64,000 bases of DNA from positions 3,720,001-3,784,000 of the forward strand of contig NC_018581.1 in assembly GCF_000143885.2 (NCBI RefSeq), written 5' to 3'. The translations under genes were made by a program, and so were the position numbers. Positions 1 through 8,321 of the stretch are shown here, in pieces (within the stretch, counting starts at the first letter, position 1; the number at the start of each line of letters is the position of its first letter). The notes below the pieces were generated by a model. The model was not told where the DNA came from, made no database searches, and saw only the letters and a program-made list of their open reading frames with translations. The stretch is from Gordonia sp. KTR9. Lineage in GTDB: Bacteria > Actinomycetota > Actinomycetes > Mycobacteriales > Mycobacteriaceae.

Positions 1-1
1 T

Positions 2-226
2 TTCGCCGCGGCCGCGGTCATGGTGGCGGTGTTCTTCACCTTCGCATTGGCCGAACCGCTTCCCCCCAAGGAGATGGGCATCATCCTGGGTGTCGCGGTT
101 CTGCTCGACGCCGTCCTCATCCGTCTCACTCTCCTCCCGGCGTTGCTGCGGATCACCGGCCGGGCCGCGTGGTGGACGCCCGCCTGGTTGCGGCGGGTAC
201 TCCCCTCGATCAGCTTCTCGCATTGA
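2..226 (+). CDS. MMPL/RND-family transporter, C-terminal end only
   Basis: This is the last 74 or so codons of a gene that begins before the window, read in frame 2 and ending in TGA at 224-226. The visible part has two hydrophobic stretches (AVFFTFALAEPL... and ILGVAVLLDAVLIRLTLLPALL) and ends in a short basic tail with Trp-Trp and Arg-Arg. A last membrane helix carrying LLDAxLxRxxLLPAxL followed by a W-rich tail is typical of MMPL (MmpL/YdfJ type) exporters of actinobacteria, which move lipids or drugs across the inner membrane. The substrate cannot be told from this fragment. An internal ATG at 20 is not likely to be a true start. Confidence 0.75.
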   Translation, partial: FAAAAVMVAVFFTFALAEPLPPKEMGIILGVAVLLDAVLIRLTLLPALLRITGRAAWWTPAWLRRVLPSISFSH

Positions 227-282
227 ACCCACCCGAACCGGGTAGACCATCGACCTGAACGGTCGGAGAGAAAGGAAACACG

Positions 283-687
283 ATGTCACTTGCACTGGCC
301 ACCACACTGACTGTCCCGTTCGACGAGGCGGTCGAACGGACTCGGACCGCACTCGCGGACCAGGGGTTCGGTGTCCTCACCGAGATCGACGTCCAGGCGA
401 CGCTGAAGACAAAACTCGACGAGGACATGGAGCCGTACCTCATCCTCGGCGCCTGTAACCCACCCCTGGCACACCGTGCGCTGAGCGTTCGACGACAGAT
501 CGGACTGTTGTTGCCCTGCAACGTCGTCGTCCGGGCCGACCCGGACAACCCGGGCAGCACTCTGATCGAAGCGATGGATCCCGGTCTCATGGTGCAAGTC
601 TCGGGTGAGCCAGGACTCGAACCGGTCGCCCGTGACGCCGCAGAGAAGCTGCGCGCCGCGATCGACGCCCTGTCCACACAGTCCTGA
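283..687 (+). CDS. DUF302 domain protein
   Basis: A 134-residue cytoplasmic protein preceded by a good ribosome binding site (GAAAGGA, 6-7 bases before the ATG). The pattern is that of DUF302 (TT1751-like fold): an N-terminal strand, FDEAVERTRTALADQGFGVLTEIDV, then a KLDEDMEPYLILGACNPPLAHRAL core, followed by LLLPCNVVVR. Family members are small, often metal- or redox-associated, and of unknown biochemical role. The Cys in GACNPP and the Cys in LPCNV are the conserved ones. It lies just upstream of a DsbA-like protein in the same direction (33-bp gap), so the two may be co-transcribed and share a redox or stress role; that is inference. Confidence 0.85.
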   Translation: MSLALATTLTVPFDEAVERTRTALADQGFGVLTEIDVQATLKTKLDEDMEPYLILGACNPPLAHRALSVRRQIGLLLPCNVVVRADPDNPGSTLIEAMDPGLMVQVSGEPGLEPVARDAAEKLRAAIDALSTQS

Positions 688-720
688 CCACCGGGCCCCC
701 GCCCCTACCGAGGAGTTCTC

Positions 721-1329
721 ATGACGGCTCACTTCGACTTCTACTTCGACCCCGTGTGTCCCTTCGCCTGGGCGGCCTCGCGGTGGCTCACCGACCAGGC
801 AGGCGCGCACGGCGCGACCGTCGACTGGCATGTGATGAGTCTCGCGATCCTCAACGAAGACCAGGAACCGGACTCCGACGAGCAACGTCGGCAGCTCGAC
901 ACATCCCGGCGACTCGGTCGTGTGTTCATGGCGGCCGTCGAGAAGGGCGGTGCGGAATCGGTCGAACCCCTGTACGCCGCGATCGGCGCCCGGTTACACC
1001 ATGCAGGCGATGAGATGACGCCCGCTGCGGTTGCCGAGACCCTGGCCGCGGACGGCCTCCCCGCGGAACTGTCCGACGCAATGGACGACGAGTCATTCGA
1101 CGACGCACTGCGGGAGTCGCACCGCCGAAGCCAGGATGCGCTGGGCGAGACCGGCGGCAGCCCGATCTTGGGTGTCGACGGGACGCACTTCTTCGGTCCC
1201 GTCCTCTCCGACATCCCGACCGATGACGAAGCGAACGCACTCTTCTCGTCGCTGGTGACGCTCGCGGGCGTGTCGGTGTTCTCACAGGTGAAGCGGCCTG
1301 CGGGAGGACCTCCGACGTTCTCGGACTGA
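721..1329 (+). CDS. DsbA-family thioredoxin-fold oxidoreductase
   Basis: A 202-residue soluble protein starting at an ATG behind GAGGAG. The N-terminus (FDFYFDPVCPFAWAASRW) is the beta-strand plus active-site segment of the DsbA/FrnE fold, followed by a helical insert and a C-terminal strand with a cis-Pro loop (GGSPILGVDG). The active site is CPFA, so only one cysteine remains; this looks like the actinobacterial subfamily related to the mycothiol-dependent nitroreductase Rv2466c or to FrnE-like isomerases. No signal peptide is seen, so it should act in the cytoplasm, plausibly with mycothiol. The substrate is unknown. It follows the DUF302 gene closely. Confidence 0.8.
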   Translation: MTAHFDFYFDPVCPFAWAASRWLTDQAGAHGATVDWHVMSLAILNEDQEPDSDEQRRQLDTSRRLGRVFMAAVEKGGAESVEPLYAAIGARLHHAGDEMTPAAVAETLAADGLPAELSDAMDDESFDDALRESHRRSQDALGETGGSPILGVDGTHFFGPVLSDIPTDDEANALFSSLVTLAGVSVFSQVKRPAGGPPTFSD

Positions 1330-1404
1330 ACTCGGCGCGCATCCCGCCCGTCACCCGCCTACTGTGACGCCGGTACGGATGTCCGACGACGGGAGTATCG
1401 CGAA

Positions 1405-1743
1405 GTGGCGTGGCTTGTCCTGGTGACCGCGGGTCTGGTCGAGATCATCTACATGGCAGCCCTGGAGAAGTCGAACACCTTCACACGCCCGCTGTGGACG
1501 GCCGTGTTCGTCGTGGGCGTCGTCATCAGCATGGCCGGTGTCGCCTATGCGATCCGTTCGATCCCGCTCGGCACGGCCTATGCGGTCTGGGTCGGGATCG
1601 GCGCGGTCGGCACGGCGATCTACGGCATCCTGTACCTGCGCGAACCCGCCGGTCTCGCTCGCCTGGGATGTATCTTCCTGATCCTGATCGGGGTCGTCGG
1701 ACTGAATCTCCTGCACAACACGGCGGGCGCGGAGGCGCACTGA
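1405..1743 (+). CDS. SMR-family exporter, Gdx/SugE (guanidinium) type
   Basis: A 112-residue protein with four membrane helices and the intramembrane Glu at position 13 that all small multidrug resistance proteins use for proton-coupled export. The segment GTAYAVWVGIGAVGTAIYG matches the Gdx/SugE branch (AYAxWxGIGAVG), known to export guanidinium, rather than the EmrE branch. The GTG start at 1405 has GGGAG nine bases upstream; the ATG at 1453 would delete helix 1. Gdx proteins work as antiparallel homodimers, so one gene is enough. A small CCG-ACGA-CGG hairpin overlaps the ribosome binding site (see findings). The gene converges on the HNH gene, with only 2 bp between their stops. Confidence 0.85.
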   Translation: MAWLVLVTAGLVEIIYMAALEKSNTFTRPLWTAVFVVGVVISMAGVAYAIRSIPLGTAYAVWVGIGAVGTAIYGILYLREPAGLARLGCIFLILIGVVGLNLLHNTAGAEAH

Positions 1744-1745
1744 CG

Positions 1746-2534
1746 CTATCCCCCGCACCGCAACGCCTCGGACAAGACGCGACGTGATGGTTCGTCGATC
1801 GCCAATCCGTAGGCGGCGGTGACGATCACGAACTGGATTGCGTACTGGCACCAGAAGCCCGTCGCGGGCGGCATCCATCGCGCCGGTTCCGAGTCGCTCT
1901 TGTCCTGATTCGAATGCCCGTCGACAGCAACGAGATTGGCCGGATCGTTCGCGAAGTCCAGTCTCTTGGCGGCCGTCCACGACCACGCACCCATGTCCCA
2001 GGCGTACGACAGCGGGACGATGTGGTCGATCTGTACCGCAGACGCGCCTCGGTCTCGTCGGAAGACGACGAAGTCGCCGGTGTAGGGACTCCGCAGCTCG
2101 CCGACCAGCACCGCGCGCGGGCAACTCGACACCGGGCCGGCGTCGACCTCGCGCAGGTCTCGCGCCAGAACGTCGTTGCGCGTGTCGCATCCGTTGGCAC
2201 TCCCGGGTACGGACGCGGCGTCGGACCAGGCACTGCCGAACGCGGACCGGTCGTAGTCCTCGCGGTCGGTACGGCTCGCAGAGACCGGTATCGCGGCCAG
2301 GGACGCTGCCGCCTCACTCGCCATCGCTCGTATCCTCGGACCGACGTCGGGATCGGCCCGAAAACCGTCGACGCCGACCGCGACCGCCACCGCTGTCACG
2401 ACGACAGCGACCAGCGCCGCCCACCGGCGCGTCGGCCAGGACGGCGCGTTCCGCGGATTCGAGAGCATCCATCGCACCCGCATGCGCAGGCGCCGCAGTG
2501 CCGGCGAACGCAGCCGAAGATCACGCACCACCAT
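1746..2534 (-). CDS. membrane-anchored HNH endonuclease-family protein (DUF1524/GmrSD C-terminal type)
   Basis: A 262-residue protein with one membrane or signal segment at about residues 40-56 (ALVAVVVTAVAVAVGV) and an outside domain with the DUF1524 pattern: YDRSAFGSAW, GCDTRNDVLARDL, a Cys pair, SPYTGDFVVFRR, then the catalytic VQIDHIVPLSYAWDMGA and FANDPANLVAVDGHSNQDKSD. The His of IDHIVPL and the downstream Asn/His are the HNH metal-site residues. Family members in actinobacteria are secreted or cell-wall nucleases, possibly for DNA scavenging. The start is uncertain: ATGs at 2534, 2483 and 2468 are in frame, and the later ones would still keep the membrane segment. Confidence 0.8.
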   Translation of the reverse strand: MVVRDLRLRSPALRRLRMRVRWMLSNPRNAPSWPTRRWAALVAVVVTAVAVAVGVDGFRADPDVGPRIRAMASEAAASLAAIPVSASRTDREDYDRSAFGSAWSDAASVPGSANGCDTRNDVLARDLREVDAGPVSSCPRAVLVGELRSPYTGDFVVFRRDRGASAVQIDHIVPLSYAWDMGAWSWTAAKRLDFANDPANLVAVDGHSNQDKSDSEPARWMPPATGFWCQYAIQFVIVTAAYGLAIDEPSRRVLSEALRCGG

Positions 2535-2653
2535 GCATGCTCAGACGCACGCGATGCGCATCCGGTTCCGTCGGGAACGCGGTCGCGCGCAGGTGCCGCA
2601 GATCGTGGCGCCCCGCGCAACGGCGCACTACGACTGAGCGCCGGTCGTGTCCG

Positions 2654-4900
2654 TCAGGACTTGTCGAGGTACGCGATCTTGTGCGGGACGAGGATGCCGT
2701 CGACGAGGTCGGCGAGAGGCCGATGCTCGAGCAACGTGATGTCCTCGCTCACAACGTCTTCCGCGAGTTCGCGCGCATCTTCGATGACCTCGACGTCCTC
2801 GAGCAGCGAGAGGAACCGCAACGAGGTGTTCACGCCCGACTGCAGCGACCCGAGCAGATCGCCCTCCCGCCGCTGTTCGAGATCGACTCGCGCGAGTTCG
2901 AATCCGTCGTTCGATCCCGCGACGGCACGCAGGCGGTCCATCGACGGAGACGTGTCCCGGGCGTTCGTCATCAGCAGGCACAGTCCGGCATGCCGACCGC
3001 GCCCCACGCGACCGCGTAACTGGTGCAGCTGGCTCACGCCGAAGCGATCGGCGTCGACGATGACCATCGTGGTCGCATTGGGTACGTCGACACCCACTTC
3101 GATGACGGTCGTCGACACCAGGACGTCGATCTCGCCCCGGCCGAACGCGTCCATGACGGCGTTCTTCTCGTCGGCGGGCAACCGGCCGTGCAAGAGTTCC
3201 ACCCGCCGGTGTGCGAACGGTCCGGAGACGAGGGCCTCGTACTGCTCGAGCACCGACGTCGTCTTCGGGCCCTTCTCCTCGTCCCCGTCCGGTTCGGGTT
3301 CGGGACCGTCGCCGATGCGCGAACAGACGACGTAGACCTGGCGACCCTCCGCGATCTCCTCATTGGCGCGCGACCAGACCCGGTCGACCCACGAGGCTCT
3401 GCTCGTGGGCACCACGGAGGTGGTGATCGGCTGACGGCCGCGCGGTAGTTCCCGGAGTACCGAGGTGTCCAGGTCGCCGAAGGCTGTCATGGCGACGGTT
3501 CGCGGGATGGGCGTCGCGGTCATCACGAGGAAATGCGGAATGCGTCCGTTGCGCCCCTTGCCGCGCAGGACGTCTCGCTGCTCCACACCGAATCGGTGCT
3601 GTTCGTCGATCACGACGAGGCCGAGGTCGAAGAACTCCACCTTGTCCTCGAGGAGCGCATGCGTCCCGATCACGATCCCCGCCTGCCCGGTGACCACGTC
3701 GAGCAGCGTTTCGCGCCGGCCCTTGGTCTTCATCGAACCCGTCAGCAGCGCGATTCGCGTCGCACCTTCGGCGGCGGTCAGCTCACCCGCCTCGGCGAGG
3801 TCGCCCAGCATCGTCCTCATCGTCCGATGATGCTGAGCGGCAAGAACTTCCGTCGGCGCCAGGATCGCGCACTGAAATCCGTTGTCGACCACCCGGAGCA
3901 TCGCGAGCAACGACACGAGGGTCTTGCCGGAGCCGACCTCACCCTGCAGCAATCGGGACATCGGCTGCGCGCGGGCGAGATCCTCGGCGAGCTCCTCCCC
4001 CACCTCGACCTGACCATCGGTCAGCGTGAACGGGAGTCGGTCACGCAACTTGTCCTCGAGACCGCCGGGGACACGCGGACACGGTGGCGCCGACTCATTC
4101 CGTCCCGCCAGCCGACGCTGGGCGAGCACGGTCTGGATGGCCAGCGCCTCGTCGAACTTCAGCCGATGGGACGCGATCTTCACGTCGTCCTCGGACTCGG
4201 GCAGATGGATCTTGCGGATCGCCTCGTCGGTGCTCACAAGCCCCCGCGCCCGTCGTTCGGACTCGGTGAGCGCATCGGGGATCGGCGCACTCTCGCTCAG
4301 CACCCGCCGGACCGCACCGAGGATGTCCCAGGTCTGAATGTTCTTGTTGGCCGGGTACATCGGCAGGATGTCCCGGTCGAACATCGTGATCAGCGGATGG
4401 TCACCGTGCTCTCCGGTGACCTGCTCCTCGATCGCGTACATCTCGGTCAGCATCTTGGAACCGACGACGTCCTCGATCTCCGGGTCGCCGTCGGGAAGGA
4501 TCATCCATTCCGGATGGGACAACTGGATCTGGTCGCGGAAGTACTTGACCGCGCCGGCCATCATCACCCGCGCACCGGGACGCAGCAGTCCCTTGATCCG
4601 GTAGGGGTTGAAGAAGCTGGCCTCGTAGACGTCGTTGTCGTCGGTGATCTTCACCTTGAGGAACGATCCCTTGCGGCTCCTCATCTTGATGAGATCGGAC
4701 TTGGTGATCCGCCCGACGATCGTCAGCCACTCGCCGGGCTCGGGACGTTCGTGGTCGGCCACGTGGCCGCGTCGTATGTATCGGCGCGGCGTGTACCGCA
4801 GCAGTTCGCCGACCGTGTGCACTCCGACGGTGGCGAGTTGTTCGGCGGGCTTGACCCCCAGCACGTCGGCCAGCGAATCCGACAGCATCAGCTCCGTCAC
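2654..4900 (-). CDS. recG: ATP-dependent DNA helicase RecG
   Basis: RecG remodels stalled replication forks and branch-migrates Holliday junctions. The 748-residue product has the N-terminal OB/wedge region (about residues 50-140), Walker A QGEVGSGKT near 319-327, the DEQH box near 432-435, MTATPIPRT, and the C-terminal VIEVGVDVPNAT and LRGRVGRG motifs. I chose the GTG at 4900 because its GTGA overlaps the stop of the upstream kinase gene and the protein then begins TELMLSDSLADVLG, like other RecG proteins. An open frame continues upstream to 5209, but that part is arginine-rich shadow of the kinase gene. The residues between motifs IV and V include a short acidic insert (PEPEPDGDEEKG). Confidence 0.97.
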   Translation of the reverse strand: MTELMLSDSLADVLGVKPAEQLATVGVHTVGELLRYTPRRYIRRGHVADHERPEPGEWLTIVGRITKSDLIKMRSRKGSFLKVKITDDNDVYEASFFNPYRIKGLLRPGARVMMAGAVKYFRDQIQLSHPEWMILPDGDPEIEDVVGSKMLTEMYAIEEQVTGEHGDHPLITMFDRDILPMYPANKNIQTWDILGAVRRVLSESAPIPDALTESERRARGLVSTDEAIRKIHLPESEDDVKIASHRLKFDEALAIQTVLAQRRLAGRNESAPPCPRVPGGLEDKLRDRLPFTLTDGQVEVGEELAEDLARAQPMSRLLQGEVGSGKTLVSLLAMLRVVDNGFQCAILAPTEVLAAQHHRTMRTMLGDLAEAGELTAAEGATRIALLTGSMKTKGRRETLLDVVTGQAGIVIGTHALLEDKVEFFDLGLVVIDEQHRFGVEQRDVLRGKGRNGRIPHFLVMTATPIPRTVAMTAFGDLDTSVLRELPRGRQPITTSVVPTSRASWVDRVWSRANEEIAEGRQVYVVCSRIGDGPEPEPDGDEEKGPKTTSVLEQYEALVSGPFAHRRVELLHGRLPADEKNAVMDAFGRGEIDVLVSTTVIEVGVDVPNATTMVIVDADRFGVSQLHQLRGRVGRGRHAGLCLLMTNARDTSPSMDRLRAVAGSNDGFELARVDLEQRREGDLLGSLQSGVNTSLRFLSLLEDVEVIEDARELAEDVVSEDITLLEHRPLADLVDGILVPHKIAYLDKS

Positions 4901-6546
4901 TCCACACCCACCTGGACGAGATCGGTGCGCTGCCCGGTGCGATACACCGCCAGCTCGATACCGGGGTAACTGCGCCTCATCTGTTCGGCGACGGCCTCGA
5001 GGGCGGCCTCGTCGACGTCGACGCCGGCGAGCACCGTGACGAGTTCGCCTCCGGTGGAGAGCATGAGGTCGACGAGGGCGGTGCACGCCGACGTCTGATC
5101 CGGCGCGACCACGAGCACGTCGTCGCCGATCAACCCCAACACGTCGCCGACGTCGCTCATCCCGGCCAGCGTCATCATCCTCGTGGTCGCCGACTGCAGC
5201 GAGCCCCACCGCGCACCGGCCGCGGCCTCGGCCATCGCGTAGGCGTCGACGTCGGGCACCTCACTCGGATCGTGCACGGCGAGCGCCGCCAGGCACTGGG
5301 TCATCGAGGACGTCGGCAGCATGAGTACCGAACGCTGGGTGGAGCGCACCTCGGTGGCCACCGTGACGAGATCCTGAGATGTCAACGCCCCGTTGGCCAT
5401 GACGACGACATGCGCACTGTCGGTGTCGCGGATCGCCCGCCCCAGGTCGTGGGCGGACAGACCCTCGTCGGCGCGCAGCACGACCGCGCCGGCCTCGCCG
5501 AACAACTCGGCCGCACCGTCACCGGACACGACGACCACCACCGCACGCTTGTGCCGAGGCGGGGGCTCCGACGAATCAGCCTGTGCCCGAATGGCGTCGA
5601 GCGCGAAGCAGCTGATCCGGACGTCCGAGAGCCGGCCGATCCCGGCGCCGGCCTCGACCGCCGCACCCGGATCGCAGGTGTGGACGTGCACCGAGAAGCG
5701 TTCGCCCTCACCGCTGGAACTGTCGCCGACGATCACCACGGCATCACCGAGGTCGTCGAGCCGGGCGCGGAGTTCGGCGATCTGCTCACCGGCCGCCCCG
5801 TCCAGGAGGTACATGACCTCGAAGTCCTGGTCACTGCCGTCGACGCAGCTGTCGTCCGGCCCGTGTCCGAGCGTGGTGCTGTCGGTGAGGATGCCCCGGT
5901 AGCGGCGCCGGCGGTGGGAGACGCCGGTGATCACCTTGACCATGGCGTCGACGATCGCGAGGAATCCGCGTCCGCCCGCATCCACCACACCCGCGTTCGC
6001 GAGCACCGACAGCTGTTCCGGAGTGCGTTCGAGCGCCTCGGCGCAGTCGTCGGCCACCGCGCGCACCTGGTCGGCCGGCGACTCGCTCTCGTGTGCCGCG
6101 GCCGACTCGGCGGCCACCCGCACGAGGGTGAGGACCGTGCCCTCACGCGGCTCGCTCACGGCGCGGGTCGCGGCGAGCGAACCGAGCCGGAGACCCAGCG
6201 TCGACAGTTCGGCGAAGGTCAGCGCGTCGGTGTCGCCCAGGATCTCCGCACCGTCGGCGAAGCCGACGAGGACCTGGGACAGGATGATCCCCGAGTTGCC
6301 GCGCGCCTGCGCCACCGCACCGTCGGCCATCGCACGCGCCACCTCGGGCAGGGATGCGTCGGGCGGGGTCTTCTCCACTGCCTCGGCCGCCGCGCGCATC
6401 GTGAAGAGCATGTTGCTGCCGGTGTCCGAGTCCGGGATCGGGAAGACATTCAGGTCGTTGATCTCACCGCGCAGCGACTCGAGCTGGTCGACCGAGGCAC
6501 GGGCCCAGTCGCGCAGCAACTGCGGGTTGACGGTGCGGGCGATCAC
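4897..6546 (-). CDS. DAK2/DhaL-domain kinase, FakA/YloV-like
   Basis: A 549-residue protein with an N-terminal DhaL (DAK2) ATP-binding domain (about residues 1-200) and a C-terminal DegV/FakA-like region. The nucleotide and metal motif NVFPIPDSDTGSNM at about 33-46 is the DhaL signature; the usual Gly of PDGDTG is Ser here. In Firmicutes FakA phosphorylates fatty acids bound to FakB; an equivalent partner is not in this window, so fatty-acid kinase activity is an inference. The GTG start follows AAGAAAGAG. It overlaps recG by four bases, the same DAK-recG pairing seen in mycobacteria (Rv2974c-Rv2973c). Confidence 0.88.
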   Translation of the reverse strand: MIARTVNPQLLRDWARASVDQLESLRGEINDLNVFPIPDSDTGSNMLFTMRAAAEAVEKTPPDASLPEVARAMADGAVAQARGNSGIILSQVLVGFADGAEILGDTDALTFAELSTLGLRLGSLAATRAVSEPREGTVLTLVRVAAESAAAHESESPADQVRAVADDCAEALERTPEQLSVLANAGVVDAGGRGFLAIVDAMVKVITGVSHRRRRYRGILTDSTTLGHGPDDSCVDGSDQDFEVMYLLDGAAGEQIAELRARLDDLGDAVVIVGDSSSGEGERFSVHVHTCDPGAAVEAGAGIGRLSDVRISCFALDAIRAQADSSEPPPRHKRAVVVVVSGDGAAELFGEAGAVVLRADEGLSAHDLGRAIRDTDSAHVVVMANGALTSQDLVTVATEVRSTQRSVLMLPTSSMTQCLAALAVHDPSEVPDVDAYAMAEAAAGARWGSLQSATTRMMTLAGMSDVGDVLGLIGDDVLVVAPDQTSACTALVDLMLSTGGELVTVLAGVDVDEAALEAVAEQMRRSYPGIELAVYRTGQRTDLVQVGVE

Positions 6547-6695
6547 ACGGTGACTCTTTCTTGCAGACGCGGCGCGCGACGGGCAGTGCTCTCGCGGGCG
6601 ACGTGACCGGCGGGTGAGGTTGTGTGCAAGGCTACTCGGGGTGTCCGACCGTGCGACGCGACCGAGCTGGACCGCGTGCCGGGATCGACCCGGAT

Positions 6696-6725
6696 TTGGT
6701 CACGCCCCCACGACCTGGTTATCCT
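6696..6725 (+). promoter_or_regulatory. candidate promoter of rpmB
   Basis: TTGGTC (6696-6701) and TATCCT (6720-6725) are separated by 18 bases, a good fit to a SigA-type actinobacterial promoter. Transcription would begin near 6732 and give a leader of about 95 bases before rpmB. The rest of the 281-bp divergent space shows nothing else I can name. This is read by eye only. Confidence 0.4.
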
Positions 6726-6827
6726 TGCAGGGTTGCCTTTCGCCTCGGGCGTGCACACCTCCAGGTGGTGCCGATCGATCCGAGAGGCTGACCACAGACC
6801 ATGATCATCTACCAAGGGAGTTCGACG

Positions 6828-7019
6828 ATGGCTGCCGTCTGCGATATTTGCGGCAAGGGCCCGGGCTTCGGCAAGTCGGTGTCTCACTCGCACCGCCGTA
6901 CCAACCGACGCTGGAACCCGAACATCCAGTCCGTTCGCGTGGAGGTCGCCCCCGGCAACCGCAAGCGCAAGAACGTCTGCACTTCCTGCCTGAAGGCCGG
7001 CAAGACCGCAGCTGTCTGA
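6828..7019 (+). CDS. rpmB: 50S ribosomal protein L28, zinc-binding form
   Basis: A 63-residue L28 protein of the large ribosomal subunit. It begins [20 protein letters not shown] and carries CxxC pairs at CDIC and CTSC, the zinc-ribbon form of L28; many actinobacteria also have a zinc-free paralogue used under zinc starvation. The start is the ATG at 6828, preceded by AAGGGAG at 6814-6820; an upstream in-frame ATG at 6801 would place the ribosome binding site inside the gene. The gene stands alone, divergent from the kinase-recG pair, with a hairpin terminator downstream. Confidence 0.96.
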   Translation: MAAVCDICGKGPGFGKSVSHSHRRTNRRWNPNIQSVRVEVAPGNRKRKNVCTSCLKAGKTAAV

Positions 7020-7056
7020 TCTTCCGCACCCCCGCGGGTGCAGAAGCCGAGACGCG

Positions 7057-7099
7057 AGACCCGGTGCCGCGAGCGCAAGCTCCCCGGCGTCGGGTCTTT
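7057..7099 (+). terminator. terminator after rpmB
   Basis: AGACCCGGTGCCG (7057-7069) pairs with CGGCGTCGGGTCT (7085-7097) at 11 of 13 positions, followed by TT. It lies 37 bases after the rpmB stop and ends 27 bases before the enoyl-CoA hydratase start. Confidence 0.6.
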
Positions 7100-7125
7100 G
7101 TCGTGTGCGCGATAGGGTTTCGCAC

Positions 7126-7974
7126 ATGGCCTCATCGAACCACGCCGCCCCCACCGCAACCGCCGCCGAGGCGGACACCGACGCCCTGGTGACCGAACAC
7201 AACGGAGTACTCACCCTCGCGGTGTCGACCACGGGCGCGGGCAACTCGCTCGACGACGCGGCGGTCGCCGCGGGCACACAGGCGCTGCGCGAGGTCGCGC
7301 GCGGTCAGCGCGACGTCGGTGCCGTCCTGCTGGTCGGGCCGGGCAAGAACTTCTGCGCCGGTGGGAACGTCCGCGCCTTCGCCGGCGCCGACGACCGTCC
7401 GACCTATCTCCGCGAGATCGCCGACAACTTCCATCGGCTCGTCGGCGCCCTCTACGAGGCCGACCGACCCGTCGTCGTCGCGGCCAAGGGCTGGGCCGCC
7501 GGCGCCGGCATGTCCCTGGTTCTGCACGCCGACGTGGCCATCGGCGGTTCGTCGACCAGGCTCCGGCCCGCCTACCGCGGCATCGGGTTGACCCCCGACG
7601 GTGGACTCACGTGGACACTCCCGCGCGCCGTCGGCGCCGCCCGTGCGCGACAGATCATCCTGACCGACCGCGTCATCACCGCGGAGGAGGCCCAGCAGTG
7701 GGGGCTGCTCTCGGAGATCGTCGCCGACGACGAGGTCGAATCCGCCGCGCGCACGGCAGCCGAGACCATCGCGTCGGGCCCCCGCGCCGCCGACGCCGCC
7801 ACGAAACATCTGCTGGCCGTCTCCGCCGACACCACGCTGATCGAGCACCTCGCTCTCGAGGCCCGCTCGATCTCCGAGCGGTCCGGGCTGCCCGAGGGCA
7901 TCGAGGGTGTCGACGCCTTCGTCGGCAAGCGTGCACCGGACTTCACCCGCGGGCGCGCCGACACTGCTCCCTGA
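7126..7974 (+). CDS. enoyl-CoA hydratase/isomerase family protein
   Basis: A 282-residue crotonase-fold protein. The oxyanion-hole segments are visible as GKNFCAGGNVRAFAG (about residues 80-95) and AAKGWAAGAGMSLVLHADVAI, followed by FRLPAYRGIGLTPDGGLTW-like sequence (LRPAYRGIGLTPDGGLTWTL). The Glu that hydratases use for catalysis after GLTP is replaced by Asp-Gly-Gly, so the exact reaction (hydratase, isomerase or other acyl-CoA chemistry) is open. It probably acts in fatty-acid or steroid-type degradation. I chose the ATG at 7126; a GTG at 7105 would extend it by seven codons. The stop at 7974 is followed closely by REP-like repeats. Confidence 0.85.
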   Translation: MASSNHAAPTATAAEADTDALVTEHNGVLTLAVSTTGAGNSLDDAAVAAGTQALREVARGQRDVGAVLLVGPGKNFCAGGNVRAFAGADDRPTYLREIADNFHRLVGALYEADRPVVVAAKGWAAGAGMSLVLHADVAIGGSSTRLRPAYRGIGLTPDGGLTWTLPRAVGAARARQIILTDRVITAEEAQQWGLLSEIVADDEVESAARTAAETIASGPRAADAATKHLLAVSADTTLIEHLALEARSISERSGLPEGIEGVDAFVGKRAPDFTRGRADTAP

Positions 7975-8007
7975 TCCCAGAGAACCGTCAGACGCGCTGG
8001 CCCGCCT

Positions 8008-8088
8008 GCTCACTCAGGTACGAGGAGCGCGAGCGTCGCCCCCGGCTCCCTGAGCTGCGAGGAGCGCGAGCGTCGCCCCCTGCTCCCT
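8008..8088 (+). repeat. REP-like 37-bp tandem units, left of IS110 copy 1
   Basis: Two 37-bp units (8008-8044 and 8045-8081) share the frame GCTCxCTxAGxTxCGAGGAG followed by CGCGAGCGTCGCCCCC. A third unit starts at 8082 (GCTCCCT) and is cut by the IS at 8088. The array lies directly after the enoyl-CoA hydratase stop. The same GCTCCCT...GAGGxGCGAG motif flanks the second IS copy, so this is a dispersed intergenic repeat family that the element uses as target. Confidence 0.75.
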
Positions 8089-8130
8089 TCAGTGTCAGGG
8101 TTGTGGAGCCACGTGAGTGGTGATTGGGTT

Positions 8131-8290
8131 TCGTCCACCAGGTGTTTGGCTCTCTTGCTCCCTGCCACCCCTGCTGGGTTGGTGTTGCCTCATCGTGCCG
8201 ACATCTGGTGTGACGGACCGGCCGGCGTGACTTGATAGGAGCGTGGCAGCGCCCCTCCACTGAAGTATGTCCACCGACCGGCCCGACTGT
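8131..8290 (+). ncRNA. candidate IS110 bridge RNA, copy 1
   Basis: Folding the leader by hand gives two internal-loop hairpins. In the first, stem 8138-8150/8197-8208 (one bulge) encloses a loop with TTGCTCCCT at 8155-8163 on one side and GCCTCAT at 8187-8193 on the other, with an inner stem between. TGCTCCCT is identical to the left target flank, and GCCTCAT is the complement of ATGAGGC at the right flank. In the second, stem 8220-8231/8270-8283 encloses ATAGGAGC at 8235-8242, identical to the element's right end, and CACTGAAG at 8258-8265, the complement of CT plus the left end TCAGTG. The order target loop then donor loop is that of the IS621 bridge RNA. The transcript ends are guesses. 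Confidence 0.72.
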
Positions 8291-8321
8291 CCGCCCACCC
8301 TGTGACAGGAAGGCAAGCTCC

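Noticed and set aside
3533..4969. 478-residue open frame opposite recG
   Set aside because: Low-complexity shadow frame of a high-GC gene; recG motifs are clear on the other strand.
4901..5209. N-terminal extension of RecG by about 100 residues
   Set aside because: The stretch is arginine-rich antisense-frame sequence over the kinase gene; the GTG at 4900 gives the normal RecG N-terminus.
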